Shown in pieces: positions 11,424-22,121 of a DNA stretch of 64,000 bases. Every line of letters starts with the position of its first letter. Positions within the stretch are counted from its first letter, which is position 1. The position numbers and the translations under genes are program-made. Location of the stretch: the NCBI GenBank assembly GCA_047495785.1, contig JBLDXI010000013.1, forward strand, positions 1,922,001-1,986,000, in the 5' to 3' direction. This stretch comes from Lepidodermella squamata (Eukaryota; Gastrotricha). The notes under the pieces were generated by a model. It worked only from the letters and a program-made list of their open reading frames with translations, did no database searches and was not told where the DNA came from.

Positions 11424-12974
11424 TCTTCGTAACCAAAAAGATAAAAACTGACAGCTACGAATTTCGTACTAGCTCACTTTTCTGCGGTTCCTTTTCGTTT
11501 TGTCAGACGCTCCCGCGGCAGGACATAGATAAGCAGTATATTCTGATTACAAACTCGTGCTTTGAAACCGTCCGTTCTCTAATCTCAAGGTTAAATTATC
11601 ACCGTTGCGAAGAAGAAACGTACCTACATTATCAGTCATTTCACCGTTACCATGGGCGATTTTTAGCACGTCAAGACTCCCTTTACGTATTCAAATAATC
11701 GCTAATTAGCGTTGTCCCATTCCGTCCGCTGATAAATTACATGAGTTTCCCTTCTCGGTTCTTCTTACCATGAACTCGTTTCAGCCCTTGATTTAGATTA
11801 AACAATGCTTTTCCAGGTTATCAACTTTTTATTTCTTGTTCAATTTTTTCGCTATTACACTTGACGTTATAACAATATACCAACGCATGAACGGCTAAAA
11901 GCGCATTTTGGTATCTGACATCGTCGACACCTCTGCTCGAGCTCAGCTTTTGCATACAGGTAAAAAAGAGAATATATAATACATCGTACAGAGCAATAAA
12001 ATGATAATAGCATGTAATTAAATGGGAGCAGTAGAGGTAAACATTAGATACGCATCACTTTCATCCTTTTTATATTTGTACAACGCATTCCGACACATTG
12101 CATTTGTGCGCGTAATAAGGGTGTATATCCCGCGATTCACGGCTTGATCAATTTTTACTAAAACGAGATAGCTAATACATCTTCTGCTAAAAAATAATGA
12201 TGTAAAAAATTCAAAAAAACAGCAACAACATGCTTTCCCCGTTCGATTGAAGACCACGTGATTTTTCAAGCCAGTGAGAAAAATGAAGAGCAGGTGGAAA
12301 AAAGAAGAAGAAGAAGAAGCATTATGCAGTATTACTACTATATATTTACAATAAAAACTGAAAAATATTATCAATTTTTCACAACAATTTTTCGGTTGGA
12401 AGATTCTTTTTCCGCTACCGTACGATAACATAGAATTTAATGCAGTGAAAAATTAAAACGGAGAGAGATTCTCGAGAGTAGAAAAAGAGGAACGATATCA
12501 TTATTATAAATAAAAAAACGCTTTTTTGGTCCAGGTTAAGTTGGAAATGTGTTCGAATTCTCGTATTTTTCATGTAAATAAAACTGCATATAAACGGAAT
12601 CAGTAAATTTTATATATCGCTGATACTGAGAGAGAAATTTAGAGCACAACCTCGAAAATTTATCGACTCGCGAATCCATCATTGGTCGTTAGATATAGTA
12701 CTACACTTGTTAGCATGGGAACAAAACACAACAACACCAGAAAGGAGCATCTCACCGGATTTCGCACGGTTTGTTCGCAACTTTGTACACGCCTAATTGT
12801 TGTTAGAGTGCGAGAGAGTAAAGAGGCCTGAACTAGGGTGAGAAATTTCATCATCATTTCAATCATCATGTTATTATTTTTTGTTTATACTACACTAAGA
12901 CAGCAGTAAGCTAACAGACTGGCAAGTTTTCATCTCATATTTTATCTAAGTTTTGAGGTGGAGGATTCATTATT
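11424..12974. other. Spacer between PEPS-like and receptor-like genes
   Basis: This stretch contains the 5' flank of the PEP-synthase-like gene and the 3' region of the receptor-like gene, both on the minus strand. It is AT-rich, with a short AGA-type microsatellite near 12305 and several AATAAA-like strings. No further coding exon could be supported. Confidence 0.5.
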
Positions 12975-15900
12975 TCACGCCATTGTCCTGTCGAAAATCG
13001 GGTGTGAATATTGGGTGGGCGCCATCTGAGGCGGCTGTTGCAACAAATGCGGGTTACTTCCGCCGAACATGGGCGGCATCGGCTCCTGTAATTGCGCGTA
13101 CGTAGTCTGTATGGGCGCCCTCGAACGTGGCGTGTTGTTCACGGCGATTTCCGTGTAAATCTGCGACGACGGCGGGTTGCCGTGATTAGGGTTGTCGTAC
13201 AAACCGTTGTTATTATTGTTGTTATTACTAGCATTGTTGTTCAAGTTCACGTAGCCGAGCTGACCTAGCGAATTTCCGCTGCCATTCATCGGCTGTTCGC
13301 CGCCGTATGGTCTTCAATATGAAAATGGAAGAAATAATTGAGATTTAATTACGGTCTAATGTGTCAACTTTTTTCGTCGCTTCATCATCATCTTATCCGG
13401 AAACGAACACATACATACTAATGACTCGCAATAACTTGATATGACACGTATATACAGCAGTAGTGGTAGTCATTGTTGCAATTGTGTTATCGTGGAAACA
13501 AAAGCGAATATATTAAAAGATAAATTGACGTGCTGCTACTATTCGAGGCACGCTTGCTGTTTGGCCCGGCAGGTACGTACGTCGAGCAAGCGAATACATT
13601 AGAGGATGCGCCGCCAAAACAAGCGAGCTGTTTATTGCGAAACACACTACGTGTTTGTGCCCGGCATTTGCGACTACTACTACTACTACCCGACAGGCCA
13701 GGTTTGCAGCGGCTGCTGCTGTTGCGCCGTCGGCCCGGTAACAGCGCGAGGGGGATTTCGGTCAACCGCCGCGAGCATTCACAACGTACAAGAAGACACG
13801 CAGCCAAATGACACTGTTATTTACTGTTTATTTGAGCGAGAGACGACGTATCACCACAACCACCACTAACGACTCGAACGACGACGACGGCGGCAGCGAA
13901 TAATAAGAGCCGTAAATAATGCTGGTTTTTTCAGCGCAAGGCCCTCCGCCAGAAATAGCCGACACGGTACATTGATAAAAACCGCCTTAAAAACAGCGCG
14001 CTCTGCTTTTTACGCGCAAACATAAAAACGTAGTAATAATAATAACGCAAAATAACAATAATAATAATAACGGCCTATTGAGCCGCACAAGCCCCCTTAA
14101 AATCCGGCCCTTCGACTGCGTAAATGTTGTTTGTTGTTGTTGTGTTCATCACGTTGTTTTTCGACTTAAACCGCCTGCTGCACAAACAGAGTCATTTTGC
14201 GGGAGTCAAGTGGGCGCGTCGACGGCGAACAAAACGGCCATTTAGAGCGGCGCAAAAAAGCTGCTACGCTGTGTTTATAAGCCTTAATTTCCTGCGTGGG
14301 AATACTGTTTTGTAAAATCAATGGGCTGCGTTATATTTGTTTAGTTGTTATAGCCGTAGCGTCGCGTGTCGTTCTGTTGATACTGCGAGAGCTGGATGAT
14401 TTGCAAATCAAGAGGATGTGCCCGCGTGCGAAAACAAACGAAAAAGGTGTCGCAATAATAATACTACTACTAACAGCCGCCTTAAATTTGCCATTAGGAT
14501 TAACAGGCCCATTAAAAACGATGTAATGCCACTTACCCAGCTGACATGTAGAGCGGCGCTGGGGCCGGGACTTTGTCGATCGGGGCGGGCGAGCGGCCGG
14601 TTTGCGGCTGCGGTTGGTAACCAGCCGGTGCCATTTTCGGTTGGTAGGGCGCGAAACCCGACGCCGGCGCCACTCCGCCCTGGTTCATCGGCGGTTGGCC
14701 GCCTTGATTCATATTAGCCAAGTTCAAGGGCCGATTGTTGTTGGCATTATTATTCAGCATCGGCGGTGGGTTCTGCGAAGGCGGCAGACCCATTCGGCCC
14801 GTGACGGGCGGCTGCTTCGGCGGCGCCTTTTTCGCACTCGGGCTCTGCCGGCCTCGCACCTTGATAACGATGACTATCACAGCGATGACTAGGCCGACAA
14901 AAACGACGCAGCCAATGACGATGACGGCGATTTTCCAGTCCTCCAGTCTGTCCGAGTTTACGTTGGCCTCTAAACAAGTAAATAGGTAGCATGTAAACAA
15001 AACTGGTAAGTAAAAATCGAAGACGACGAAGAAATTACCATAGACAGGTGGAAATCCTCCTATCGTAGCGGCGCGCGAGAGAACAAACATAAAAACGAAT
15101 AAATAAACAATATCGATCAGAAAAAGCTTCGGTGCAAAAAGCCATCAACACAAGCAAATGACAACAACATGCGAGCGGAGATTTTCAGCAATATGAAAAT
15201 TTCATATCGCAATAAATTCTCGAAAAAAATCAAAATCTCCGCTCGCTAATTTAATTAGGACATGCAAGAGGCAAAAATGTTAAATTCTCCCGCCTACCTG
15301 GCCTGTACGGTTTTGTCGTCGCTGCAGCTGTGGTCGTGCTAAGGAAAGGGTCTGGAGAGAACGAGGATAATGAATCATTAGTATTGTAAATTAGTAAATT
15401 GGTTTAAGGTACTCTGATCTCATCTGGACCTAGCGAAACTAACCGAAAATAAAGTGGTAACAGTCTGGATGTCATTAAAAGTTTTATAACTACTGATTCT
15501 ATCACTGGCTGGCTTATTTATAGACGCTAATTTAACGGCCGAAAACTCACTCAGCAAATCGTAAAATTTAACGATGCGGTCGGTAGATGCCATGGATTCT
15601 GTTGAAACTCGGCAAGCGACACGATAATCATTTTCCAGGCGATTTCTCACGATTTTCGTGTACAGTTCACGGCAATCAGAGGCGTTGAGCATATAAAGAT
15701 CTGGATAATTTGGCACATTTCCATTGGCGTACGACGGCTGGAAAGTCGCGTAAAACGACCATTCGTACTTGAGATTCTCAGTTTGAGGGCAAATTGCCGC
15801 ACTGCAAGTAAAAACGCAGTCGCCTTGTTTCGCGAACGGATAAGTCACTGAATCATTTGCTTGAATGACTTTGATATCTGAGATTATAGGATCGAATGAG

Positions 15901-16858
15901 AAGTTGACTTGAAAGGGAACCCGGTCAGTTTGGGTCCCTGCCAAAGTAGCGACAGCTGTAGCCTTGATGGCACAAATGCGATTTTGAACAAGGTTTTCGC
16001 GAGTGAAATGATAACGGTAACGATATCCGGCGGGCAAGTCCCTAAATCGAGTGAAAAGAGAAAATGAAATAATATGAAGATAATACGACCATACCCGATC
16101 TGAAAATTCGCCGGACCTTGTCCGTCTTCCACGATAAAACTGTAAGTTCCATTATTAGGCGAAAATTCAGGAACGGTGAAGGAGAAATCGCTGCCGTATG
16201 GTGGAGGGAAAGGGTTGTAACCTCTGCCTACTCCGATCGCAATTTGACAGTCTCCAAACCGCAGATCAATTGTTCCATTGTAGGCGAAAGTATCTGCCCC
16301 ACTGAACCCAGTAAGTCGTGAAAGAGAAACGGGAGGAAAATCTGGAGGGTCCACATCTACGCTAAGGATCCTTGGATTGACTAATAAAGAAAATAAGGGA
16401 AATCAAAAAGCCGAAAACACCAAATCAAATTTACCCCCGATGTTGACATTGTTCCCGTTTGACGAATTTGAACTCTTATAAACAGTCAGAGTGTCCGAAC
16501 AGAAGCCGTAGTAGTGATCATTGATTTTGTAGGATTGCCCGTTGAAACGTATCGACGAAGGCTCCAGTGTAACATAGCCAGATTGCGGATTGTTAATGCA
16601 AGTAGCGCCAATGAAACAGGTATTAGGAGCAGTCTTCTTAAAAATTGACATTCCCACACAGGGAGGTGAGAATGTAAATGTAACAGTGGCATTTTCTCCG
16701 TAATTGATCCATTGCGGCTGGGCAGTGATATTGAAAACAGCATTTTGTGCTAAAACAAAGAGCTGAATGAACACTTCCAGGGTAATGAAGAAACGCATAC
16801 CTGTGACGATTTGCGCCACAAATAACAGCAACGGCGCTATAAAAACGGGCGGCCGCAT
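12975..16858 (-). CDS. Single-pass receptor-like protein with two ITIM-like motifs
   Basis: Eight exons: 16801-16858, 16435-16749, 16095-16380, 16041 to about 15494 (an in-frame alternative ends at 15440), 15298-15351, 15039-15059 (21 bp), 14537-14969, 12975-13311. With the 15494 donor the protein is 683 residues. It has a signal peptide, an ectodomain of about 400 residues rich in N-glycosylation sites and paired cysteines, a Thr-rich stalk, and one membrane helix (VIVIGCVVFVGLVIAVIVIV). The cytoplasmic tail is long and rich in Pro, Gln and Asn. Near the C-terminus lie IYTEIAV and TTYAQL, 19 residues apart, resembling tandem ITIM/ITSM motifs that recruit SH2 phosphatases. I do not recognise the ectodomain fold; Ig-like or other beta-sandwich domains are possible. 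The 1.2-kb intron before the last exon is long for this region. Confidence 0.7.
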
Positions 16859-18216
16859 CAGTTATTCAACTTCTAAATATAAGTAGTGGACATGTAGAAA
16901 TAAATAAGTCAGCATCAAAACGACGAAATCATTAGAGCCGAAGCCTACATCCCATAATTAGCGGTATTGATTGTAATCAGACGAAAAAATAAATCAGCCC
17001 AAAACCGAATTCCCGACCATGTGAGCTCTAAGAGCCCGAGTCACTCGGTTCTAGTTCTAGGTTCGCGGTTCTAGTGCGATTAAGAAATCATGCCATTCAA
17101 TCAACAATCAACAACAGATAATAACACTGGCTCAGCAGTATAAATGTGCTCATTGACCAAGTACAGCACCGTAGATAAGAGGTGGCACTAAGCAGTTGCA
17201 CAGGATAGTTGTCAAGAATTTCGTCCAATAAGTACGAGGTTTGACAAAATTGGCACTAACCTACACGCTACACGGTGTTTGGCATTCACTTACTCAATCT
17301 AGTACTTGCGCGACTGCTTCATGACCATCATACTTACTCAGATACTTATACCACATACCCATAGGCCCCTTCCAAAATAACTTGAAACTTGAAACAAATA
17401 GTTAAAACAGAGAGACTTTGAGGAGCTGCAGTGATTCTAATTGATAATGGATGCACGATTCAGATTGCTAAATAAAAAAAATTGAATTTGAGACGTTCAA
17501 CGTTCAACTGATGAGATATTGCTAAGGGCACAGGGAAACAGATTAGATGATCGATGCCGTCGATCTAGAAGTTTGCTGAAGTACAACGCCCAAACAGCAT
17601 GCGAAAAATAGAAAAAACCTTCGGTGGCTTCTGAATTGTATTATATATATCTTACATCTTACATCTTGTAACAAACAGCAAGTAGCAAGTAGCAAGCAAT
17701 GAAAGGCGGGGACTCTTTTGTAGAATTCCTAACAAGTGAGTGTTCTGGCGCGAAAAATAATTGCGCTAGATTTTGAATTCGAAAATTCGAATGATTAATG
17801 TCTTTCACCGAGTTTTGGCAGTTTTCACTTAAATTAAAAATATTTTATTTATATTTTCGGATAAAGTTTTATTATTTATTTGCCGCAGTTAATTTTTTTC
17901 AAAAAGAGGATCGAGGATTTGTCTTGCGATCTTGCGGGATTTCGTGAATCCTGAATCCTGCCCTACAGGTTCTGTCTGTCTGTCCTATTGCCCTCCCTCA
18001 ATACTCAATAACTGACCTCTGATCTATCTATGTTCCTTTCAAATTCAAATGTGTTCCAAGCTTCCGCATAAGAAATCCGTGCTTCTAGCAGACGAGTGGG
18101 GATAGATAATAGATACTGTTAAGCGGAAACAAGCTGTTGTAGAGATCACCCTTTAATGCTAAATGATGATTTGTTATATTCAATTTTTAGAGCTTCAGCT
18201 CTTTAAAATATTTGAT
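16859..18216. other. Divergent promoter region
   Basis: Lies between the minus-strand receptor-like gene and the plus-strand p85-like gene, so it should contain both promoters. Short tandem strings (ACATCTT and AGCAAGT repeats near 17650-17700) are visible. An acceptor-like pyrimidine tract and AG end at 18190, just before the chosen p85 start, so a 5' UTR intron is possible. No coding exon was found. Confidence 0.45.
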
Positions 18217-20223
18217 ATGGGCGACCAGCATTGGTTGCTAGCGCGTCAGAATGTGCAGAATGTCATTCAAAGATGGGAATCTGGTCGTATGACCAGAAGC
18301 TCGACAGCTCTGCCATATTATTATATGCTCTCCAGTCTTCGGGAGTCATCCGACTTTCTCTCTGAAGGAACACTTTTTGCGAGAACTGACGGTGAATGCA
18401 CGACTTGCCTCATATTGAACACGTTTGTCGATGGATTGCTTGTGACAAAGGCCAACGAGGACGTCATCAGTGTATTCGTGGAAAGCGTTAACTTCATTCT
18501 CAAGGACTGCAATCATTCTCAACTGCCACGCAGTTGTCTCCCTGTTTCAACTCGACAAAGCGCTGCCTTTTGTGCCATTTTCATGCGATGCTGGCTGGAA
18601 AACTTACCATCGTTAAGTTTGGCCGTCGATTTTCTTCATTTAGACTTGAACGATTTCATCGAGAGCATTCAAGTTATGGCCAAAGATTCATCAGTTGCCG
18701 CTCATGCGTCTGCAATGATTATCAGTCTACATGAGCTAGCGAATCTATTCGTTCACAAATGTACCATTCGCGATGCTGAAACTGTGCAAAAACTTGTCTC
18801 TGATATATCGACTTATTTTCTCAATGAATTCTGTCAGCACTTCATTTCTATAAACGATAAACACTTGCTGTCTAATTGGTGTAATAGTCAATTCAATGAA
18901 CTTATTTTGCTCCGTAATCAAGAGAACAACAGATATATCTCACGAGGTTACCTCTCTGATATATCTATTTACGACGAGGTGTGTCTCCAAAGAATGTCGT
19001 GGTTTTGGAACAACGATATTAATTTGAAAGAAGGCAAGGCTCTCGTATCAAAGTTTCCCGATAACTCATTTCTAGTCGTAACGAGGTCAACGGTCTATTC
19101 GAACACTGATTCAACGGAAGCTGTTATGTTGTTGAAAACAAATTTGGGCATTGAAGAACACTTCTTCCAGCGATCTGTCAAGTCTGGGTTGTCGATTTGG
19201 TCAGGTCGGGATGGCGAACGAACTTATCATCTGCTAATTGACCTGATCAACTCGCAATTTTCTTCCTTGCTTGAGAAGTCATGCGATCGTTTCATTTCCG
19301 TTTCCAAATGGATTCATGACCCTGTCGTATTCGGCACTCTGCCTAAATCGGCCTTTTCCAAGCTCATGTATGAAGTCGAGACGAAGCAGGCCAAGCTCAA
19401 TCAAGCGTTGGAGTCGGCTCAAACTGAATTTGCCACAACTCAATCTGATATACAAACTGCCAGAAATAACAACACATTACGCGCTCTGTCACAAATGATC
19501 AATCTCTACGAGGAGCAAATGAAGCGATTAAAAGATTCCCAAGATGTGTTTGGTAAACAGGGCGGTTCTTTCTCCAGTACAGACGCCACAAGGCTTGACA
19601 ATGCGGGAAATATGATTGAAATGAAGATTAAATCGCTATTAGATCAAAAGGCTGATTTGGAGACTAAATTATTGAAAGCTAATAGCCAGAATTTTTCAAA
19701 CGTTCAAGCTATGATGCGATCCCAACTACAAGCAGCTAGCTTGGATGCAATTCAGCTGCGAACGGCTTTGGCTAACGAGTCGTTGCTCTCTTCTTCCGAT
19801 AGTGAAGTTTTCGTTCATAATTTGTCGTTTGACGAAACTGAGAGTCCGTTATGGATGGCCCCTGATGGTTTGAAACGCGAAGAGGCTGAGCAGATATTAG
19901 CCAGTGCAGAGGATGGCACCTTTTTAGTTCGATGTCGCTTCGCCTCAGCTTGGCAAGCTGCGTCAGACCCGCGGCCTTACGCCATTTCGTTCCGGTGGAA
20001 AGGCCAAACTCATCACATTTTGATATATCGCATCGACGCGCAGGGTCGTGGTTGGTACAGCCTGGTCGATAGTCATGACACAGACGAAGCAGAGCGTATG
20101 GGTAACTTATTCAACAGCTTGATCGAGCTGATTGCTCACTATCGAACAAATAAACTGCCAATCGAAAACGAGGCATCACCGGGCTACGGTGCAACATTAT
20201 CAAAACCGATGTGTTCTCGTTAG
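18217..20223 (+). CDS. PI3-kinase p85-like regulatory subunit
   Basis: An uninterrupted frame of 668 residues, reading from the ATG at 18217; an earlier in-frame ATG at 18163 lies before a possible splice acceptor. The N-terminal 260 residues are helical and unrecognised, perhaps a decayed BH/RhoGAP region. A degenerate N-SH2 follows, with WFWNNDINLKEG matching the WYWGDISREEV entry of p85 but FLVV near residue 285 in place of FLVR. Residues about 380-525 form the iSH2-like coiled coil. The C-SH2 has a canonical GTFLVR at about 567-572 and ends with a SLIELIAHYR block as in p85. The class IA catalytic subunit would bind the coiled coil. Lack of introns is unusual here and may reflect intron loss. 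Confidence 0.75.
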   Translation: MGDQHWLLARQNVQNVIQRWESGRMTRSSTALPYYYMLSSLRESSDFLSEGTLFARTDGECTTCLILNTFVDGLLVTKANEDVISVFVESVNFILKDCNHSQLPRSCLPVSTRQSAAFCAIFMRCWLENLPSLSLAVDFLHLDLNDFIESIQVMAKDSSVAAHASAMIISLHELANLFVHKCTIRDAETVQKLVSDISTYFLNEFCQHFISINDKHLLSNWCNSQFNELILLRNQENNRYISRGYLSDISIYDEVCLQRMSWFWNNDINLKEGKALVSKFPDNSFLVVTRSTVYSNTDSTEAVMLLKTNLGIEEHFFQRSVKSGLSIWSGRDGERTYHLLIDLINSQFSSLLEKSCDRFISVSKWIHDPVVFGTLPKSAFSKLMYEVETKQAKLNQALESAQTEFATTQSDIQTARNNNTLRALSQMINLYEEQMKRLKDSQDVFGKQGGSFSSTDATRLDNAGNMIEMKIKSLLDQKADLETKLLKANSQNFSNVQAMMRSQLQAASLDAIQLRTALANESLLSSSDSEVFVHNLSFDETESPLWMAPDGLKREEAEQILASAEDGTFLVRCRFASAWQAASDPRPYAISFRWKGQTHHILIYRIDAQGRGWYSLVDSHDTDEAERMGNLFNSLIELIAHYRTNKLPIENEASPGYGATLSKPMCSR

Positions 20224-20313
20224 ATTAGTGAAATCGTAGTTTTTTAAATTAAAGTATTTTTATTATCGTTGATAAATTTTTTTTATTCAACTTGATAGAT
20301 TTTAATATAGAGG

Positions 20314-21651
20314 ATGAGTGGTGCAAGTTACGGCGGCGACGAAGTAGGCGCTGTAGTGGTTGATATCGGCTCTTCTGCTGTTCGAGTCGGTTATGCGGGT
20401 TACGATGCTCCAATCGGCGAATTTCCTTCTGTATGCAGTGTCCTCCCGACACTGGAATCAAATGCAATGGAAACTAATACTGCTCAAAATGGCTCCCCCA
20501 CGCCGGGTTCAAACGGGACTGTTGGTAATCAACAGCAGCAGCAGAACTACTTTTTTGGCAATGAATCACTGTCCGTACCACGTTCGAAGGCTAACATTGT
20601 TCCGATTTTAAAGGACGGACTCGTTGAAGACTGGGATTTGTTTGAACGTCTGATGAAGTACATTTACAAGCGGCATTTGAATAGCGATTCCCTTTACCAC
20701 CCAATTCTTATGACGGAGGCGGCTTGGAACACTAAGATAAAGCGCGAGAAAATGACTGAAATAATGTTCGAAAAGTTCAATGTCCCTGCGTTTTACCTCG
20801 CGAAATCTGCCATGTTATCCGCATTTGCGAATGGCCGTTCGACCGCTCTGATTTTAGACAGTGGCGCCGCTCAGACATCAGCTGTTCCAGTTCATGACGG
20901 TTACGTGTTGACCCAAGCGATTCAGCGATCTCCTTTAGCTGGCGATTTCATTAATATGGAGAGCAAACGCGTTTTGGCTGAAATGGGAATCGATATCGTG
21001 CCGTCGTACCTGGTCGCGTCGAAAGAGACTGTCAATTCGGATCAAACACCCCGATGGTCAAGGCGGAATCTTTCAGCGGAAATAACCGAATCGTACCATA
21101 ACTACCAGGTTAAAGAGGTGCTGAAAGACTTTGCTGCTTCGGTACTTCACGTATCTGAGGTTCCTTACGACCGAGAGTTGGTCGATACGTTGCCGACTGT
21201 CTACTTTGAAATGCCAAATGGGTTTAATCGCCACTTCGGGGCTGAGAGGTGGCGAATTTCGGAGCCGCTAATGGATATTTCCTTGCTTCAAGCTCACATC
21301 GGCGGAGGTCTCGCGCCCTCCTCCGCCCTGGCGTTGCCTCAGTTGGTTCTGAACAGTATTTCCCTATGTGATGCTGACGTTGGCTCAGCACTTTACCCGA
21401 ATATTGTAGTCGTCGGCGGAAATTCGCTGATTCAAGGCTTCACGGACCGGTTGAACCGCGAGCTAGTCTCGCGCATGGGCCCGAACATTAAAATGCGCGT
21501 CACCTCAACGCAATCGACGACCGACCGTCGATTCTCAGCCTGGATTGGAGGTTCAATTCTGACGTCCCTCGGCACCTTCCATCAAATGTGGATCACAAAA
21601 CAGGAGTACGAAGAAAGCGGCAGGAGCATTGTCGAGAAAAAGTGCGCATAA
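20314..21651 (+). CDS. ACTL6: Actin-like protein 6 (BAF53 orthologue)
   Basis: A single exon of 445 residues with the actin fold. The start GGDEVGAVVVDIGSSAVRVGYAG, the middle ANGRSTALILDSGA and SPLAGDFI, and the end RRFSAWIGGSILTSLGTF followed by MWITKQEYEE match ACTL6A/BAF53a rather than conventional actin. The protein is the actin-related subunit of SWI/SNF (BAF) and of INO80/TIP60-type chromatin complexes. A short Gln-rich insertion replaces part of the vertebrate linker near residue 70. The start codon lies only 90 bases after the p85-like stop, with TTTTAATATAG just before it, an acceptor-like sequence that could serve a 5' UTR intron or trans-splicing. Confidence 0.93.
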   Translation: MSGASYGGDEVGAVVVDIGSSAVRVGYAGYDAPIGEFPSVCSVLPTLESNAMETNTAQNGSPTPGSNGTVGNQQQQQNYFFGNESLSVPRSKANIVPILKDGLVEDWDLFERLMKYIYKRHLNSDSLYHPILMTEAAWNTKIKREKMTEIMFEKFNVPAFYLAKSAMLSAFANGRSTALILDSGAAQTSAVPVHDGYVLTQAIQRSPLAGDFINMESKRVLAEMGIDIVPSYLVASKETVNSDQTPRWSRRNLSAEITESYHNYQVKEVLKDFAASVLHVSEVPYDRELVDTLPTVYFEMPNGFNRHFGAERWRISEPLMDISLLQAHIGGGLAPSSALALPQLVLNSISLCDADVGSALYPNIVVVGGNSLIQGFTDRLNRELVSRMGPNIKMRVTSTQSTTDRRFSAWIGGSILTSLGTFHQMWITKQEYEESGRSIVEKKCA

Positions 21652-22121
21652 GAGGCGCTAAATATGCATGTTAGAAAAAATCTAATTATCCACCTTAATG
21701 ATTGAAAATATTTGAACGCAGTTGACAGTTTTAGGTTAACCGTTCAATTAAATTCAATTAGTGTACGTAATCTAATTTTGTCGGAGATATTTATACGCTT
21801 TGAAATTTCTCGAACTAAGAGTTGCAAGGCAATTTCTATTTTCAAAGTAATTAAGGTGGATAATGTGGTTATTTCTGTTCGGCTCATACGCATTTGCCCA
21901 ATTTTTAAAATCGACGAGTTTTTCGTTAGTTGTGTTAATGATCATTTGTGACGATAAAAGCGGTGTCATCATTTCTCTCGTCTCTTGTCATCATCTTTTT
22001 TATTATTATGCTTTGTCTCATTCGAAAATTTTTGTGAAAAAAATGCAAGTAAAACTTGAAACGAGTACGCTATAATGTGTTTTGAATTCATGTTGATAGA
22101 TGGTTTAAAGACAACTGACCT
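21652..22121. other. Spacer after ACTL6
   Basis: AT-rich 3' flank of the actin-like gene and 5' flank of the exonuclease gene. No coding exon or RNA gene was recognised. Confidence 0.5.

Noticed and set aside
13530-13869. GC-rich plus-strand open frames inside the long receptor intron
   Set aside because: Arg/Cys-rich shadow frames with no homologue pattern; the intron borders explain the region.
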